Shown here piece by piece: positions 1 to 13,000 of a DNA stretch of 64,000 bases (position 1 is its first letter; the number at the start of each line of letters is the position of its first letter). The notes under the pieces are model-generated. The model did no database searches and was not told where the DNA came from. It saw only the letters and a program-made list of their open reading frames with translations. The position numbers and the translations under genes are program-made. Source of the DNA: Hippopus hippopus (taxonomy: Eukaryota > Mollusca > Bivalvia > Cardiida > Cardiidae); NCBI GenBank assembly GCA_946811185.2, contig OX328105.1, positions 31,189,394-31,253,393 of the forward strand, written 5' to 3'.

Positions 1-134
1 CATTTTCTGCTTTTTTTTCCCACAATGTTTTCTGCCTTCTTGAAGATACTCCTGTCTTTTTGAGTCATAATCCATTTGTTGTCTGCAATTTGATTTCAGT
101 GAGGATGAGTTTTTGTCATCTGGTAAAGGGTTAA
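1..134 (+). mobile_element. TTAA hairpin MITE (family A), left-truncated by window edge
   Basis: The right half of a family A element ends in GGTAAAGGG followed by TTAA at about 131-134. Family A is the commonest repeat in this window. It has a central hairpin (GGAGAAAATGCTGG/CCAGCATTTTCTCC), ends resembling CTCTTTACCA/TGGTAAAGAG, and TTAA on both sides. Below, + means the arm with CACAATCC...CGACCCTGA is on the left. Confidence 0.75.
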
Positions 135-167
135 ATACATAAAGTTCTTCAAATTGAAAATGAACCA

Positions 168-385
168 ACCTCAGGCAAAAGGGGGTTTAATGCATCTCTG
201 TGATGTGATATACCAAGCAAGTAATCACATAATTATGGATCTATAACATTCATTTTGTCTCACAACAGGCTGAATGCTGAAGAAGAATGGTCCTTGCATA
301 TGCAGAAAATTTACCAATGAAAAAAGGTTTGACAACGGTCAGCCTGTGCAAATGCATTTAACCTCCTTCTTCTCAGAGCATGGCT
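168..385. mobile_element. MITE family D (GGGGGTTTAATGCATCT ends)
   Basis: The left end reads GGCAAAAGGGGGTTTAATGC. The right end is its degenerate inverse (ATGCATTTAACC...CAGAGCATGG). Other copies lie near 4965, 22612, 27045 and 28425. Confidence 0.5.
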
Positions 386-849
386 CAAATAATTATGGCA
401 AGATTTAAAAAAAAAGAGATTGTTTTTTGACAAGTTCTCTTTTTCACCACACTGTCTTTAAACTTCACCCCAAGTCAGTAATGTGCCTGGATTCTGTGCT
501 TACTTGTCTAATAGTTTTGTGAACTACTAATTTGTAACTTATGGCATCACAGTGTTGCATCTAGGATTTTCATTTGTTTTGACATTTTGGCATACTTACA
601 GAAATGTTTGGAGACAAAACATATATTATCTAGACAAACATGATACTGAAAGGAATAACATTCAACATGCATGGAAAACTTTCTTCAGATGCCTTTTCTT
701 GAAACAGATTTGCTGGAGGTTGTCTGGCTTCAGATTTTGTGTCTGATTTCAAACTCTTAAATGAACATAACCCCACTAGTGAAACCTTCTCCACTAGGAT
801 TATGGATAGTTAAAACTTAGGATTGTATGGTAACTTAGGGATGAGTGGA

Positions 850-1115
850 CCAGGGTCGGTACTCACCAACCATTCTACCAGGGTCTGTTTTCACCGACCA
901 TTTTTAAGAAGATTCTTAGTCTTTTTTCCAGAATTTTCCAAATGTGAAAGTAACACAATTTCTGATTGGCTAAACCAAATGGTTTAGCCAATCAGAAGTT
1001 GTATTACTTTCAGATTCAGGAAGCCAATCAGAAGTTGTGTTACTTTCAAATTCAGAAAAGCTAAAAGAGAAAGAGTAAGACTGTTCTTAAGGATGGCTAG
1101 TTAATACAGGCCCAG
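850..1115. mobile_element. Palindromic MITE family C
   Basis: A long inverted repeat centred near 985 is built around GAAAGTAACACAA and CTGATTGGCTAAACCA with their reverse complements. A second shorter inverted arm (GCCAATCAGAAGTTGTGTTA) follows. Related copies are at 11455-11665, about 60775-60860 and 62100-62195. Confidence 0.55.
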
Positions 1116-1235
1116 CAGCTGCTATAGAATTTCCTTCCTTTAGTGTAAGGACAACTAATACTTCTAGATATGTAAGCTGGACATGTAAGTTAGTTTTTGA
1201 AGGGGGCTATTCAGATTTTTATAATCTCACCAAAC

Positions 1236-1551
1236 TTTAATCTGATTCATGACTTATTCATTCTCTGCAAGTGCTTTCAGTTAAGATGAGTTGAAAATTT
1301 TGTTCTCTGGTAAAAGGCAAAAGGCAAGGTTTAATTTGTCGTAACTCTTTCACTACTCACTCCAGAAATTCTCCTTTTTTGTCGCTTATAAAATAATTTT
1401 TTCTGCTGTTGAAGATGACTGTTATCATAGAAAAGTATCATATAGCAGATGGTGTAGACCAAAGATCAGACTGCACATTTTGTGCAGTCTGATCTTGATC
1501 TAGGCCATCCTGTAAAGCTACTTAAGTTGTCATTGGTATTTAAAGAGTTAA
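1236..1551. mobile_element. Family A right-end fragment next to TTAA MITE family B
   Basis: At about 1236-1332 there is a family A right arm (CTGCAAGTGCTTTCAGTT...TTGTTCTCTGGTAAAAGG). From about 1340 to 1551 there is a family B element whose hairpin is GATCAGACTGCAC/GTGCAGTCTGATC near 1470, ending AAAGAG-TTAA. Family B recurs at 4233, 27574, 55028, 55862 and 57655. Confidence 0.55.
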
Positions 1552-1664
1552 CAAGCATGATTAAACATTTGTGATTCAGATCTGGTTTAAATGGGTTTAA
1601 ACCATGTTTCCTATTGTGCTAATTTTGCTACTTTTTCCTTCCAAAATTTTATTGTAGTTTTAAG

Positions 1665-3102
1665 TTCCACTGGCCGAAGGTCAGCGGGCTTATATCACGG
1701 CCTGGTGTCCGTCATCCGTCCGTCCGTCCGTCCGTCCATGTGTGCATTAACTTTTATTTCAAACATCTTCTCTGAAACTACCCATCCAATTTTGATGAAA
1801 CTTCACAGAAATGACCCTGCCATGGTCCTCTTCAGAATTTCTTGAAAGAATGTGATTCCTTCAAAAACTCTGGTTGCCATGGCAGCAAAACTGAAAAATA
1901 TTGAAAATCTTTGAAAATCTTCTTGTCTGAAACCATTAGGCCTAGGGCTACCAAATTTGGCATGTAGCTTTATCTAGTGGACCTCTACCAAGTTCCTTCA
2001 AATAATAGCCCTGGGGTCAAAATTGGCCCCGCCCCGGGAGTCACAAGTTTTATATGGGGGAAAACTTTAAAATCCTTCTGGTACCTAACCATAGGGCCTA
2101 GGGCTACCAACTTTGGCATGTATCTTTATCAAGTGGGTGTCTACCAAGAGTGCCCAAATTATAGCCCTGGGGTCAAATTTGGCCCGGCCCCGGGGGTCAC
2201 AAGTTTTTCATGGGCTTATATAGGGAAAACTTTAAAAATCTTCTCATACCTAGCCATAAGGCGTAGGGCTACCAAGTTTGGCATGTAGCTTTATCTAGTG
2301 GACCTCTACCAAGTTCCTTCAAATAATAGCCCTGGGGTCAAAACTGGCCCCGCCCCGGAGGTCACAAGTTTTATATGGGCTTATATAGGGAAAACTTTAA
2401 AATCCTTCTGGTACCTAGCCATAGGGCCTAGGGCCACCAAATTTGGCATGTATCTTTATCAAGTGGGCGTTTACCAAGAGTGCCCAAATTATAGCCCTGG
2501 GGTCAAATTTGGCCCCGTCCTGGGGGTCACAAGTTTTACATGGGCTTATATAGGGAAAACTTTAAAAACCTTCTCGTACCTAGGCATAAGGCCTAGGACT
2601 ACCAAATTTTGCATGTAGCTTTATCTAGTAGACCTCTACCAAGAGGGCCCAAATTACAGCCTTGGGGTCAAGTTTGTCCCCACACCAGGGGTCACAAGTT
2701 TTACATGGGCTTTTGTGGTGAAAACTTTATAAATCCTGTTGTTACTAACTATAATAAGACCCAGGGCTACTAAATTTAGCCCTGTGTCATGGGTCTCATG
2801 TTTTACAGAGCCTTTTATTGAGGAAACTTTGAAAATCTTCTTGTTTATAACCACACATTTTAGACCTGTATTATTTGGTATGGGGCTTTATCTTCTGGAC
2901 CTCCATCAGAATTCAAGTAATTATAGCTTTGTGGTCAAAAATGGCTTTGCCCAGGGGTCATAACTTTCTCCTAGGATTTCATAGAAAAAAGTTTGTATGT
3001 CTTCAAGTTTGAAACCAATTGGCCAAGTATTGTAATGTTTGGCTTGTAGTGTTTTCACTTATTAGCCAGTGGAGCAATACAGGGCCATCAGGGCCCTCTT
3101 GT
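1665..3102 (+). mobile_element. Family E element with ~160-bp tandem repeats
   Basis: Short terminal inverse repeats TCCACTGGC (about 1666) and GCCAGTGGA (about 3065) bracket CCGT microsatellite and about seven ~160-bp units. Each unit contains CCTGGGGTCAAA..GG followed by GTCACAAGTTTT. Two adjacent units form a ~321-bp higher-order repeat (for example 1981 and 2302). The 3' end is a hairpin (GGGCCATCAGGGCCC) followed by TCTTG. ORFs inside it are repeat translations, not genes. Confidence 0.65.
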
Positions 3103-3310
3103 GATCTAAATACACCCATTTTATGTTTGTTTTTACCTGTAAATGCTGGACTTTTAATGTAATATGACCAAGAAATACTGTAATGCTATAATGATGCCAT
3201 TGTGCCTCACATATGGATGTGGACATTATCAACTGATTACCTGATGAAAATTGTCAATGATGTCAACTGTTGGATCGTTCATGTACAAAGTTCTTGATTT
3301 TTCATTTCAG

Positions 3311-4040
3311 AAATGTGAAAATGTAATACAGGAAGGATTATCACTAAATAGTTTCCCAAAACTGGTTGATTCACTACAGCAGCACCAAAATAATGTTTTA
3401 TCTCCATACTTGTTGTCAGCTTGCCATTTAAAAATTTACAGCAAGAGGGAAGGAATACAACCACAGAGTTGGGTAAATCTTTTACGGCACTTGGAAGCAA
3501 CTGGAACCAGTGATTATACATTGCACAAAGCTGTAGAACAGTCATTTGTGAAATGCTCATTTAGGAAGTTTAGATACAGTGTCAAAGATGTTAGAAATCT
3601 ATTATTGTTTCATTCCAGTTATCATACAATTCATGTACAGTTTTTGCAAGTTTTATCAAATCATTTGAAACTATCACTAGCTGTTATGACTGAGAATAGT
3701 CAGGTGAACGTGTCCAGTTTGCTGAGTGATTGTTTAATTTCTTACACTATCATTGGATTTAAAGATAAGGAGCTGATTAGTTTACTGATAGATATATTGA
3801 AAAACAGTGAAGGACAGATTCATGATTGGAACTTGGTGAGTGCAATATGTGAACTTGATTATCCATGTAGTGACCTATTTCCAATGGAAAATCTTCAGAA
3901 ATTGATGGATGCCAACAGCAGGAAAAAAAAGTATCAGTTAATCTTAAGAACAGTTATTCATGAAAAGTTATTGACCCTGAAGGATGCAGAAAGTCTATTG
4001 AACAGCATTCTGGGAGAGCTAAACGCTGTATTGAAAATAG
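3311..4040 (+). CDS. FASTK-like gene, helical-repeat exon
   Basis: The acceptor TTTCATTTCAG ends at 3310 and the donor GTAAGA starts at 4041. The 730 nt start in phase 0 and leave one base over. The translation is a 243-residue helical region without transmembrane segments. An earlier in-frame ATG at 3251 lies before the acceptor and is probably intronic. Confidence 0.7.
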
Positions 4041-7000
4041 GTAAGATATTAACCTTCAGAGAGCGGAATGAACCCGAGGAACATGTCATTGCAATTTTTT
4101 AGGTTGCTTTTGTCAAAATTTTGATTCTGAATTCATAAACCAGTCCTGTGAATGATTGACTAGAAGTTTTTCCTTTGATGGAATTAACCTGTCTGTGAGC
4201 AATTTCTTTGAATAACTTCTCATAAGCCAGAATTAACTCTTAAAATGCCTTTCACAACTATAGTTGCCTTTTGCGGCCAGTGTAAATCAAGGTCAGACTG
4301 CTCAAAACTTACAGTCTGACCTTTGATCTACACTGTCCGCTTTGCTTCAACATTTCAGACAAAAGGAAGCCATGAATTTGCAATCATATGGGTCTTAATC
4401 TAGAACGCAAATTTCCATTAGCTTTATTTGGCGCTTTGAGAGTTAACAAACCATTTTGAATTCCATTCTTACAACAATTACAAGACTAGCAATCTGATTG
4501 GCTGAGAGGTTCTGTATCAACCAATCAGGTGTGTGACCTTATAATTTGGAATTAGTATTAGATTACATTAGAATGGTTTGTAGAATGCAGATCCTCAATG
4601 CCTAAAATCTTTTAGAATTAAGCAAAGGACTTGGAATGATTTAATACTGCAAAAATGCTTCTGGAAAAATGTTTTTTTTTAGCAATGACAGATTATAACA
4701 GTGCCAACAGTGTAGGTTTTGATATAAGGATAAATATACGCGAAGTACTTTGTATATCTTTCTATGTGAGTGATGTTTGAGAGGCATTCTGAAAAGTGTT
4801 TTTGATTTTTCAAACATGCAAATTTTCTGATGAAATTATTAAAAACACAATTCATTTACCCATCTTTTCAAACCATTAGTGAAGCTTCATTGTGCTCCTC
4901 TATACACCCTTGGCTAATTAAGTCACAGTTTGCATTTCCTGTGAAAAAACATCTATTTGATCCATGCTCTGGCAAAAGGGGGTTTATGCATCTCTGAGAT
5001 GCATTATACGAATCAAGTCACCACATAGTTATCATTTATGGATCCATAATATCCATTTTGTTTGACAACTGATTGACTTGTGAGGTAAACAGGTCCTTTG
5101 ACAGACAGAAATTTACCAAAACCAAAAAGTTTTGACTCAGGTTAGCCTGTACTGACTGCCTAGGCTGACTTGGTTTTATACTTTTTGCAGATGCATTAAC
5201 TCTGTACCACACAATCCCAACTTTTAATGACCCTGAGGTAGAATGGTCATTTGACATGCAGAAAATTTGCTAATGTCAGCCTGTGCAGATTGTGTGACAG
5301 GCTGACCTATGTGGATATTTTTCGTAGATGCACTAATCCCCCTTTTCACAGAACATGGCCCAATTATTTCCAAAATAGTAATATGCAAGAATAGTAATGA
5401 ATTTGTTACTCCATTACCTCAAGATCATAATCAAAACTGAAAGGCTCTTATAAGTGGACTCCTTTTTTCTGATTATGAAAAGAAAAAAAAAAACAATTGC
5501 AATTTGTCTTTTGATGTTGAAAACAAAGCTTTTATTTAGTGTTGACCAATTGCAGTGCTGACAGCACTTTGATTGCAGTAGATACTGGCTGCACGGAATG
5601 AAACATGTGTTGCATGGAATTCGTGAAAAGATTCTATCTGCCTTTGTACAGAATGAAGCTAAGATTGGAAGAGTGACTTGTGAATAATGTCATAGGTTGG
5701 ACCTTAATCCTGATTGTGATGTATCTATTTCAAACAGGGAAATATCCATTTTATGCTTTGAAAGCATACTTTCTGTTAAGAGCCTATATTGATATTGACC
5801 TTGGAGCACAGAGGCCGTTTTCTGAATATGAAAGAACCTTGCTTGAGATGTTGCATCAGTTAACACCAGTAAGTATTACACTGTTTTTTATACCCATCAA
5901 TATTGGTTCCTTCTCCAAAGATGTTATTAGTGTAAGTTTTGCCAGATACCTCTGTGTGAAATTAACCCTGTAAGAAAGAATCATACGTTTTAACGACCCT
6001 ATGAAAGAAGGCATTCAAAAGCAGAGGCAACTCTAGTTGTGAAAGGCTCTGAGAGGGTTAACTATTTCTGTATTAGCATATATATACAACTGTTTATGCA
6101 TATTTTAGTCTGCAACATTGGAAAACATAGCAACATAACTGTGCAAGAAAATGCTCCTTTTCCTACAAAGTTTTTCATACTATTATTACCACATGTATTA
6201 CCAGATTTTTACCTCTGATGGATGATGGTTATAAGGGAAAGCATCCTGTGGTTCTAGAAGAATATTGTACAAAGCACTGGTGAAAGAAACTGAAGGAAAG
6301 TTTATGGACCACTACCAAGATTGTTTAAATCATAGCCCTGGGGTCGAAATATTGGGCCAACCATGGGGGTTCAAGTTTTACACAGCTTATGTATGGAAAT
6401 CTTTAAAAGTCTTCTTGTTTCTAACCACAAGGCCCAGGGCTACCAAATTTAGTGTGTAGCTTCATCTTGTGCAACTCTACCAAGATTATACTCCATTGGG
6501 GGAGGGGGGTATACAGGTTTTACAGGGGCTTTATACTCTGGAATCTTCAGATATCTTCTTGTTAATAACCATCAGACCTAGTCCTGTATTATCTGGTGCG
6601 TGGCTTCCTTTCATAGACCTCTACCAGAAGTCTAACTAAAAATTACCCAATCCTGTTGTCACAACTTTCATGTGGGCTTTTATAGAGAAAAAAAAAGATA
6701 AAAATCTAATACCAAATTATTTGGCCTAGAATTGTGCACACATAATGTTTAGCATGTAGCATGATATTGTGGACCTTTACCAAGATTGTTAAATTGTTCT
6801 CCAGACTTACTTTCTCCAAGAAATTTTATTGCAATACAGTTTAATGACTGTCAATGCCAATTACATGCATAGCATTCATGAGGCAGTGGAGCAATACAGG
6901 GCCATTTTGGCCTTCTTGTTTTGTTAGAGTTGTCTGTCTGTCTGTCTGTCTGTTCATCCGTCCATCTGTCACATGTTTCTTTTTTTCATTTGTGTAATCT

Positions 7001-10000
7001 TGGGCCTGATACAATTAATGGTGAAATCTAGGCCACACATGAATAAGTTGGATTAAACAGTGTTATGACTCAAGGAATGTTGAAAGCAGCATATAACACC
7101 GTTTAGTCAGTCAGTCAATCCTGTCTGCTCCACATCTCTCAAACTATTTGTCAGATTTATTGCTCATCTGAGCACAAAGTGCTCAACATGTGGCTTGTCC
7201 TTCATGGTTGTGTGTTGTGTATTGGCTAATCCTTTATCCCTTTACCACGCAACATTATTGAGGACTGGACAAATTTATAGCATTTTGCAAACAACACATT
7301 AAATGTAGTTCAAAATGATGATTTCTGTCTCTGAAAGGGTAGAAAACATTGTGGGAAAAGGAGAAAATGCTGGTGACCAGCATTTTCTCATTTTCCTGCA
7401 ATGTTTTCTACCCTATCAAAGACAAAAGTCATCATTTTTTGTGCTACTTTTATTTTGTCATCTGCAATTGCTTTCAATTTGGTAAAGTCCAAAATTTTGT
7501 TGTTTGTTAAGGAGTTAATACAGGTTTGACAGTATGTAAAGTAAAGGCAATTACTTTTCAGTGATATAGACTACATGTTGCGATAACAAACAATTATCCT
7601 GCTTTTCCCTCAATATTTTCTTCAGGAGTGTAAAATGCCATGTATTTTATCCATAACACAGTTGCCAAAACAATCTCCCTTTTTTAAGACACTGGGGAAG
7701 AGGCCTTTTGAAATTATTGTTGGAAAAGGAGAAAATGTTGGTAACAAGTATTTTCTCCTTTTCCACAATGTTTTGTACCCTATGGAAGACAAATTCCATC
7801 ATTTGAGCTACATTTCATTTGTTGTCTGCAAATGCTTTCAGTTTTGAAAAGTCTGAAATTTTGTCATCTGATAAAGACAAATTTGGAGAGAAAGATGAAT
7901 ATGTATCACATGTACTTGTTTTTTTTCTATACAAGCTTCCTCTTTTTAGCTCACGTGAGCACGAAGTGCTCAGGATGAGCTATTGTGATCACTCACCGTC
8001 CGTCGGTGTCTGTCGTCCGTCAGTCCGTCCGTCGTCCGTTCACATTTTTTTGTTTACACTGTAGCATCTACAAATATTAACTAATCAGCACCAAACTTGG
8101 TCAAAATATATATGACCATAAGATCTCCAATGAGTTTGATAATGGGTCTAATCGTACCAGAACAACTGGAGTTATTTGCCCTTGAATTAGAAAAATTGCT
8201 ATATTTGACTTTGTTTACACTCTCTCATCTACAATTTTTAATCAATCAACATCAAACTTGGTCAAAATACTTATGACCATATGATCACGGATGAGTTCGA
8301 TTATGGGTCTTATCGGACCAGAACAATGAGTTACTTGCCCTTGAATTAGAAAAATTGCTTTATTTGAGTTTGTTTTCACTCTAGCGTCTACAAATATCAA
8401 CCAATCAGCACCAAACTTGGTCAAAATATATATGACCATAAGATCTCCAATGAGTTTGATAATGGGTCTAATCGTACCAGAATAACTGGAGTTATTTGCC
8501 CTTGAATTAGAAAAATTGCTATATTTGACTTTGTTTACACTCTAGCATCTACAAATATCAACCAATCAGCACCAAACTTGGTCAAAATATATATGACCAT
8601 AAGATCTTGGATGAGTATGATTATGGGTCTTATCGGACCAGAACAATGAGTTACTTGCCCTTGAATTAGAAAAATTGCTTTATTTGAGTTTGTTTTCACT
8701 CTAGCGTCTACAAATATCAACCAATCAGCGCCAAACTTGGTCAAAATATATATGACCATAAGATCTCCAATGAGTTTGATAATGGGTCTAATCGTACCAG
8801 AACAACTGGAGTTATTTGCCCTTGAATTAGAAAAATTGCTATATTTGACTTTGTTTACACTCTAGCATCTACAAATATCAACCAATCAGCACCAAACCTG
8901 GTCAAAATATATATGACCATAAGATCTTGGATGAGTTTGATTATGGGTCTTATCGGACCAGAACAATGAGTTACTTGCCCTTGAATTAGAAAAATTGCTT
9001 TATTTGAGTTTGTTTTCACTCTAGCGTCTACAAATATCAACCAATCAGCACCAAACTTGGTCAAAATATATATGACCATAAGATCTCCAATGAGTTTGAT
9101 AATGGGTCTAATCGTACCAGAACAACTGGAGTTATTTGCCCTTGAATTAGAAAAATTGCTATATTTGACTTTGTTTACACTCTCGCATCTACAATTTTTA
9201 ATCAATCAGCATCAAACTTGGTCAAAATACTTATGACCATATGATCACGGATGAGTTCGATTATGGGTCTAATCGGACCAGAACAACTGGAGTTATTTGC
9301 CCTTGAATTAGAAAGTTCTTTAGAATAGTTCTTTGTCCAGAGCATAACTTTGTCATCTCCAGTCCCATTGACTTGAAACTTGGCATTTGTGTTTGTTGCA
9401 ATAATATGGAGTGCAGTGTGAAAGAACCATAACTCTACCTTGTACTGTCTATGAGTTATTTCCCTTTAATCATCATTTTTACAGCATTTTCTGCTTGTCC
9501 GGAGTATAACTTTGTCATCTCTAGCCTGAACATCTTCAAATTTGGTATGCATGATTGTTGAAAAATTACGGAGTGCAGTGCACAAGAACCATAACTCTTC
9601 CTAGTACGAATTTTGAGTTATTCCCCCTTTGACCTTCATTTTTATAGTATTTCTTGCTTGTCCGGAGCATAACTTTGTCATCTTAAGTAGGAATGACTCG
9701 AAATATGGTATGCTTATTTGTTGCAATATTTGGAAGTGCAGTGCATAAGAATTGTAAGTAACTCTACCTCGTGCTGTCTTTGAGTTATTTCCCTTTGATC
9801 GTCATTTTTACAGCATTTAGTGCTTGTCCGGACTATAACTTTGTCATCTCAAGTCAGAACGACTTCAAGCTTGGTATGCATGTTTGTTGCAATATTACCG
9901 AGTACAGTGTGCAAGAACAATAACTCTACCTAGTGCGGATTTTGAGTAATTCCACTTTGATCTTCATTTTTACAGTATTTCTTGCTTGTCCGGAAACGGA

Positions 10001-13000
10001 ACTTTGAAGTTTTGTGTCAAATTGACTTGAGACTTGGTAAACATGTTTGTTGCATTACCTGCCCTTTGCGATTATTATAACTCCTCGACAACTGGCGGTG
10101 GGACGGGCATATCTTGCGACAATTTGCCACTCTTGTTTCATTATCATTTGGCCTTGAACCTCAATTTTTGGTATTTATCTTCATTGTAAACCTTTACTGC
10201 TTAGTACTCAGGTGAGCGATATAGGACCATCATGGTCCTCTTGTTTTAGCTCTACTGGCTGAAAGCCAGCAGAGCTTATGTCATGGCATGGTTTCCTTCG
10301 TCCGTCCATCTGTCCATCCATTAGTCTTTTTCTTGTTTACGCGATAAAGCCTGCATTTGTGGTCAGATTTCCATGAAACTTCTCATCAATAGCTTCAACC
10401 CTATTGATTTTGAAAAAAATCCAACAAATAGTATGGGAAAAGTGGCCATTTCAAGTTGAAAATATTCATTTCTTGTTTACGCGATAAAGTCTGCATTTGT
10501 TATCAGGTTTTTGTGAAACTTGCACAGTTTGTTTATCTCATCAATAGCTTTAACCCTATTGATTTTGAAAAAAATCTAACAAACAGTATTGGAAAAGTAG
10601 TCATTTCAAGTTGAAAATTTTCATTTCTTGTTTACGTGATAAAGTCTGCATTTGTGGTCAGATTTCCATGAAACTTGCACAGTTTGTTTATATTATCAAT
10701 AGCTTCAACCCTATTGATTTTGAAAAAAATCTAACAAACAGTATGGGAAAAAGTAGCCATTTCAAGTGGAAAATTTTCATTTCTTGTTTACGCGATAAAG
10801 TCTGCATTTGTTATCAGATTTTTGTGAAACTTGAACAGTTTATCTCATCAATAGCTTCAACCCTATTGATTTTGAAAAAAATCCAACAAACAGTATGGGA
10901 AAAGTAGCCATTTCAAGTTGAAAATTTCGATTTCTTGTTTATGCGATGAAGTCAGCATTTCTTGTTTTAATCTTTGTATGTTTTTTCTTTTTGCATCATG
11001 AATTCATAATATATGCTAGCATAAAAGCAAAATCACTGCCAGTAGAGCGATTTCAGGCCCTTCAGGGCCTCTAGGGTTTTTTTTTTTTATTTTTGGGGGG
11101 GGGGGGGGAACCACTGTATAGGAAAGGCACTGCATAACTGTGTAATCAGACGCTTGTAAAATTCAAGGAAATTCAAAAATTGAAGAGACCATTTGTCATT
11201 ATATACTGTAAATGAAAACGGTTGAAAATAACAAAAAACACCATTCAAGCTAATCTATTATTTCTTATCTGAAATTTTTTGTTTTAAAATTTTCTTCACA
11301 TTACAAGCTTACCTTTTTCAGGAGATCGAGCCCTCTGTACGCAAAAAAATAGTGAAATTCACAGTTGGACAGGTACTTGGGGATGAAAGCTTATTGCACT
11401 GTTTCTTTTGGAATGAGTATGGATACTTCATTGGTAAGTTCACATTGAATAAGCTGGGGCGGTACTCACAAACCATTCTTAAGAACATTTTTAGTCTTTA
11501 TATCTGAGATTTTCTAAAATTGCAAGTAACACAACTTTGGATTGGTTTTAAATAACTGGTTTAGCCAATCAAAAGTTGTGTTACTTTCAAATTTAAACAA
11601 TTCTGAAGAATAAGGCTAAGAATGTTCTGAAGAACAGTTCGTGAATATGGACTTAGTTTCCTTTAGCTTAACATATGCTAGCAAATAAGCGCCAGTAGAG
11701 TGATCCAGGCTTGTATAAGCCTCTTGTTAGGTCAAATGTTTTGGAAGAAAATTTCAAGGTATTGTAATGGCCCTTTTGTTTTCTGCAGCATTAGGGTGGT
11801 TACCATGGTGCATAATTTGACCCTTGGACATTTCTATTAGACTCTTGAAAATTCCATTTTGACTCTTGAAAATTTGGGCCCAAGAGTCAATGACTCTTGG
11901 GATTCTGGACCTAGGGAGAATCCTGTACCATACAAGTAGGAGTTTTAAAGACAGTGAAGTAGAAGACTATTGAAAAACATTGTGGGAAAAGGAGAAAATT
12001 GCTGGTAACCAGCATTTTCTCCTTCTCCCACAGTATATTCTAGCCTTCAACAGATAAATTTCAGCTTTCAAGTCACATTTAATTCTGTCGTCCACAAATG
12101 GTTTCAATTTTGAGGAGTCAAAAACTAATTGTTTGGCAAAATGTTAACTATCAGAAAGGGACCCATACTAGATAGGTAGGGTGCCTTAAGAAAATTTACA
12201 CAGTCATACCTGTTTTAGCTTTGCTGTTTTCAAAGAAAACTATGAGGAAATTGTCATCACCCTGTTGTAGTCTGCGTCTGTGGCATCTGTTGTTATCATA
12301 CAAAAATTTGACTTTTTATAAAATCTCTGTCAATATTGAAGATATTTTCTTCAGTACTTTAGTTTACTTTAGTTTAGTTATTAAGTATCAAAAGGGGAAC
12401 CTATACTGGTACGGCAGGTAATCATCAAATTTTTTTTAAATAGTTATACCCCTTTTTTGACTTAAAATTGTCACACAAAATCAATCTATTTCTAAAAGTA
12501 ACCGCAGCTGAGCACTGGCCCCTGCATGCAGTGCTCTTGTTGATTTTGATTTTTCACTGGAAAAGCACCTACAGCCAAGCATTTGCACCTCCATTTTGTG
12601 CTTTTATTTTTCTTTTGCCTAACTTTTGTGAAAACAAGCAGTTACCCACTATGCAATTATTATAATGACACCTGCTTGATTGATTTGATAAGTGTTTAAG
12701 AACTATTTTAGAGAGACAATTTATCAAGGGCATGATAAACTTGTTGATCCAGAATGTATTAAAGAATTGCTATATTGTGATTTTGTGCACCAACAGTGGT
12801 ATGAAAACACAACACAGCAGCATATTTTTTTGTGGCACAACATATCAAAGTTCCCCCCCCCCCCACAGCTGTATTTGCTTAATCTTGTTAATCTTGCTGA
12901 ATCAAAGAACATGTTGGGTGGCAAAGTATGTATGTAACATTTTGAATCAACATGTATGAGCATTCTAAGTCCTAAGGTTGTCCTAGAACTGTACGTAAAA

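Noticed and set aside
1977..2618. Repetitive ORFs with SPGVK..PAP motifs
   Set aside because: Translations of ~160-bp tandem units of a noncoding family E element.
8242..9205. Repetitive protein-coding ORFs on the - strand
   Set aside because: The translations repeat with the 147/294-bp DNA period of the family E array, with no start motif or protein-like composition.
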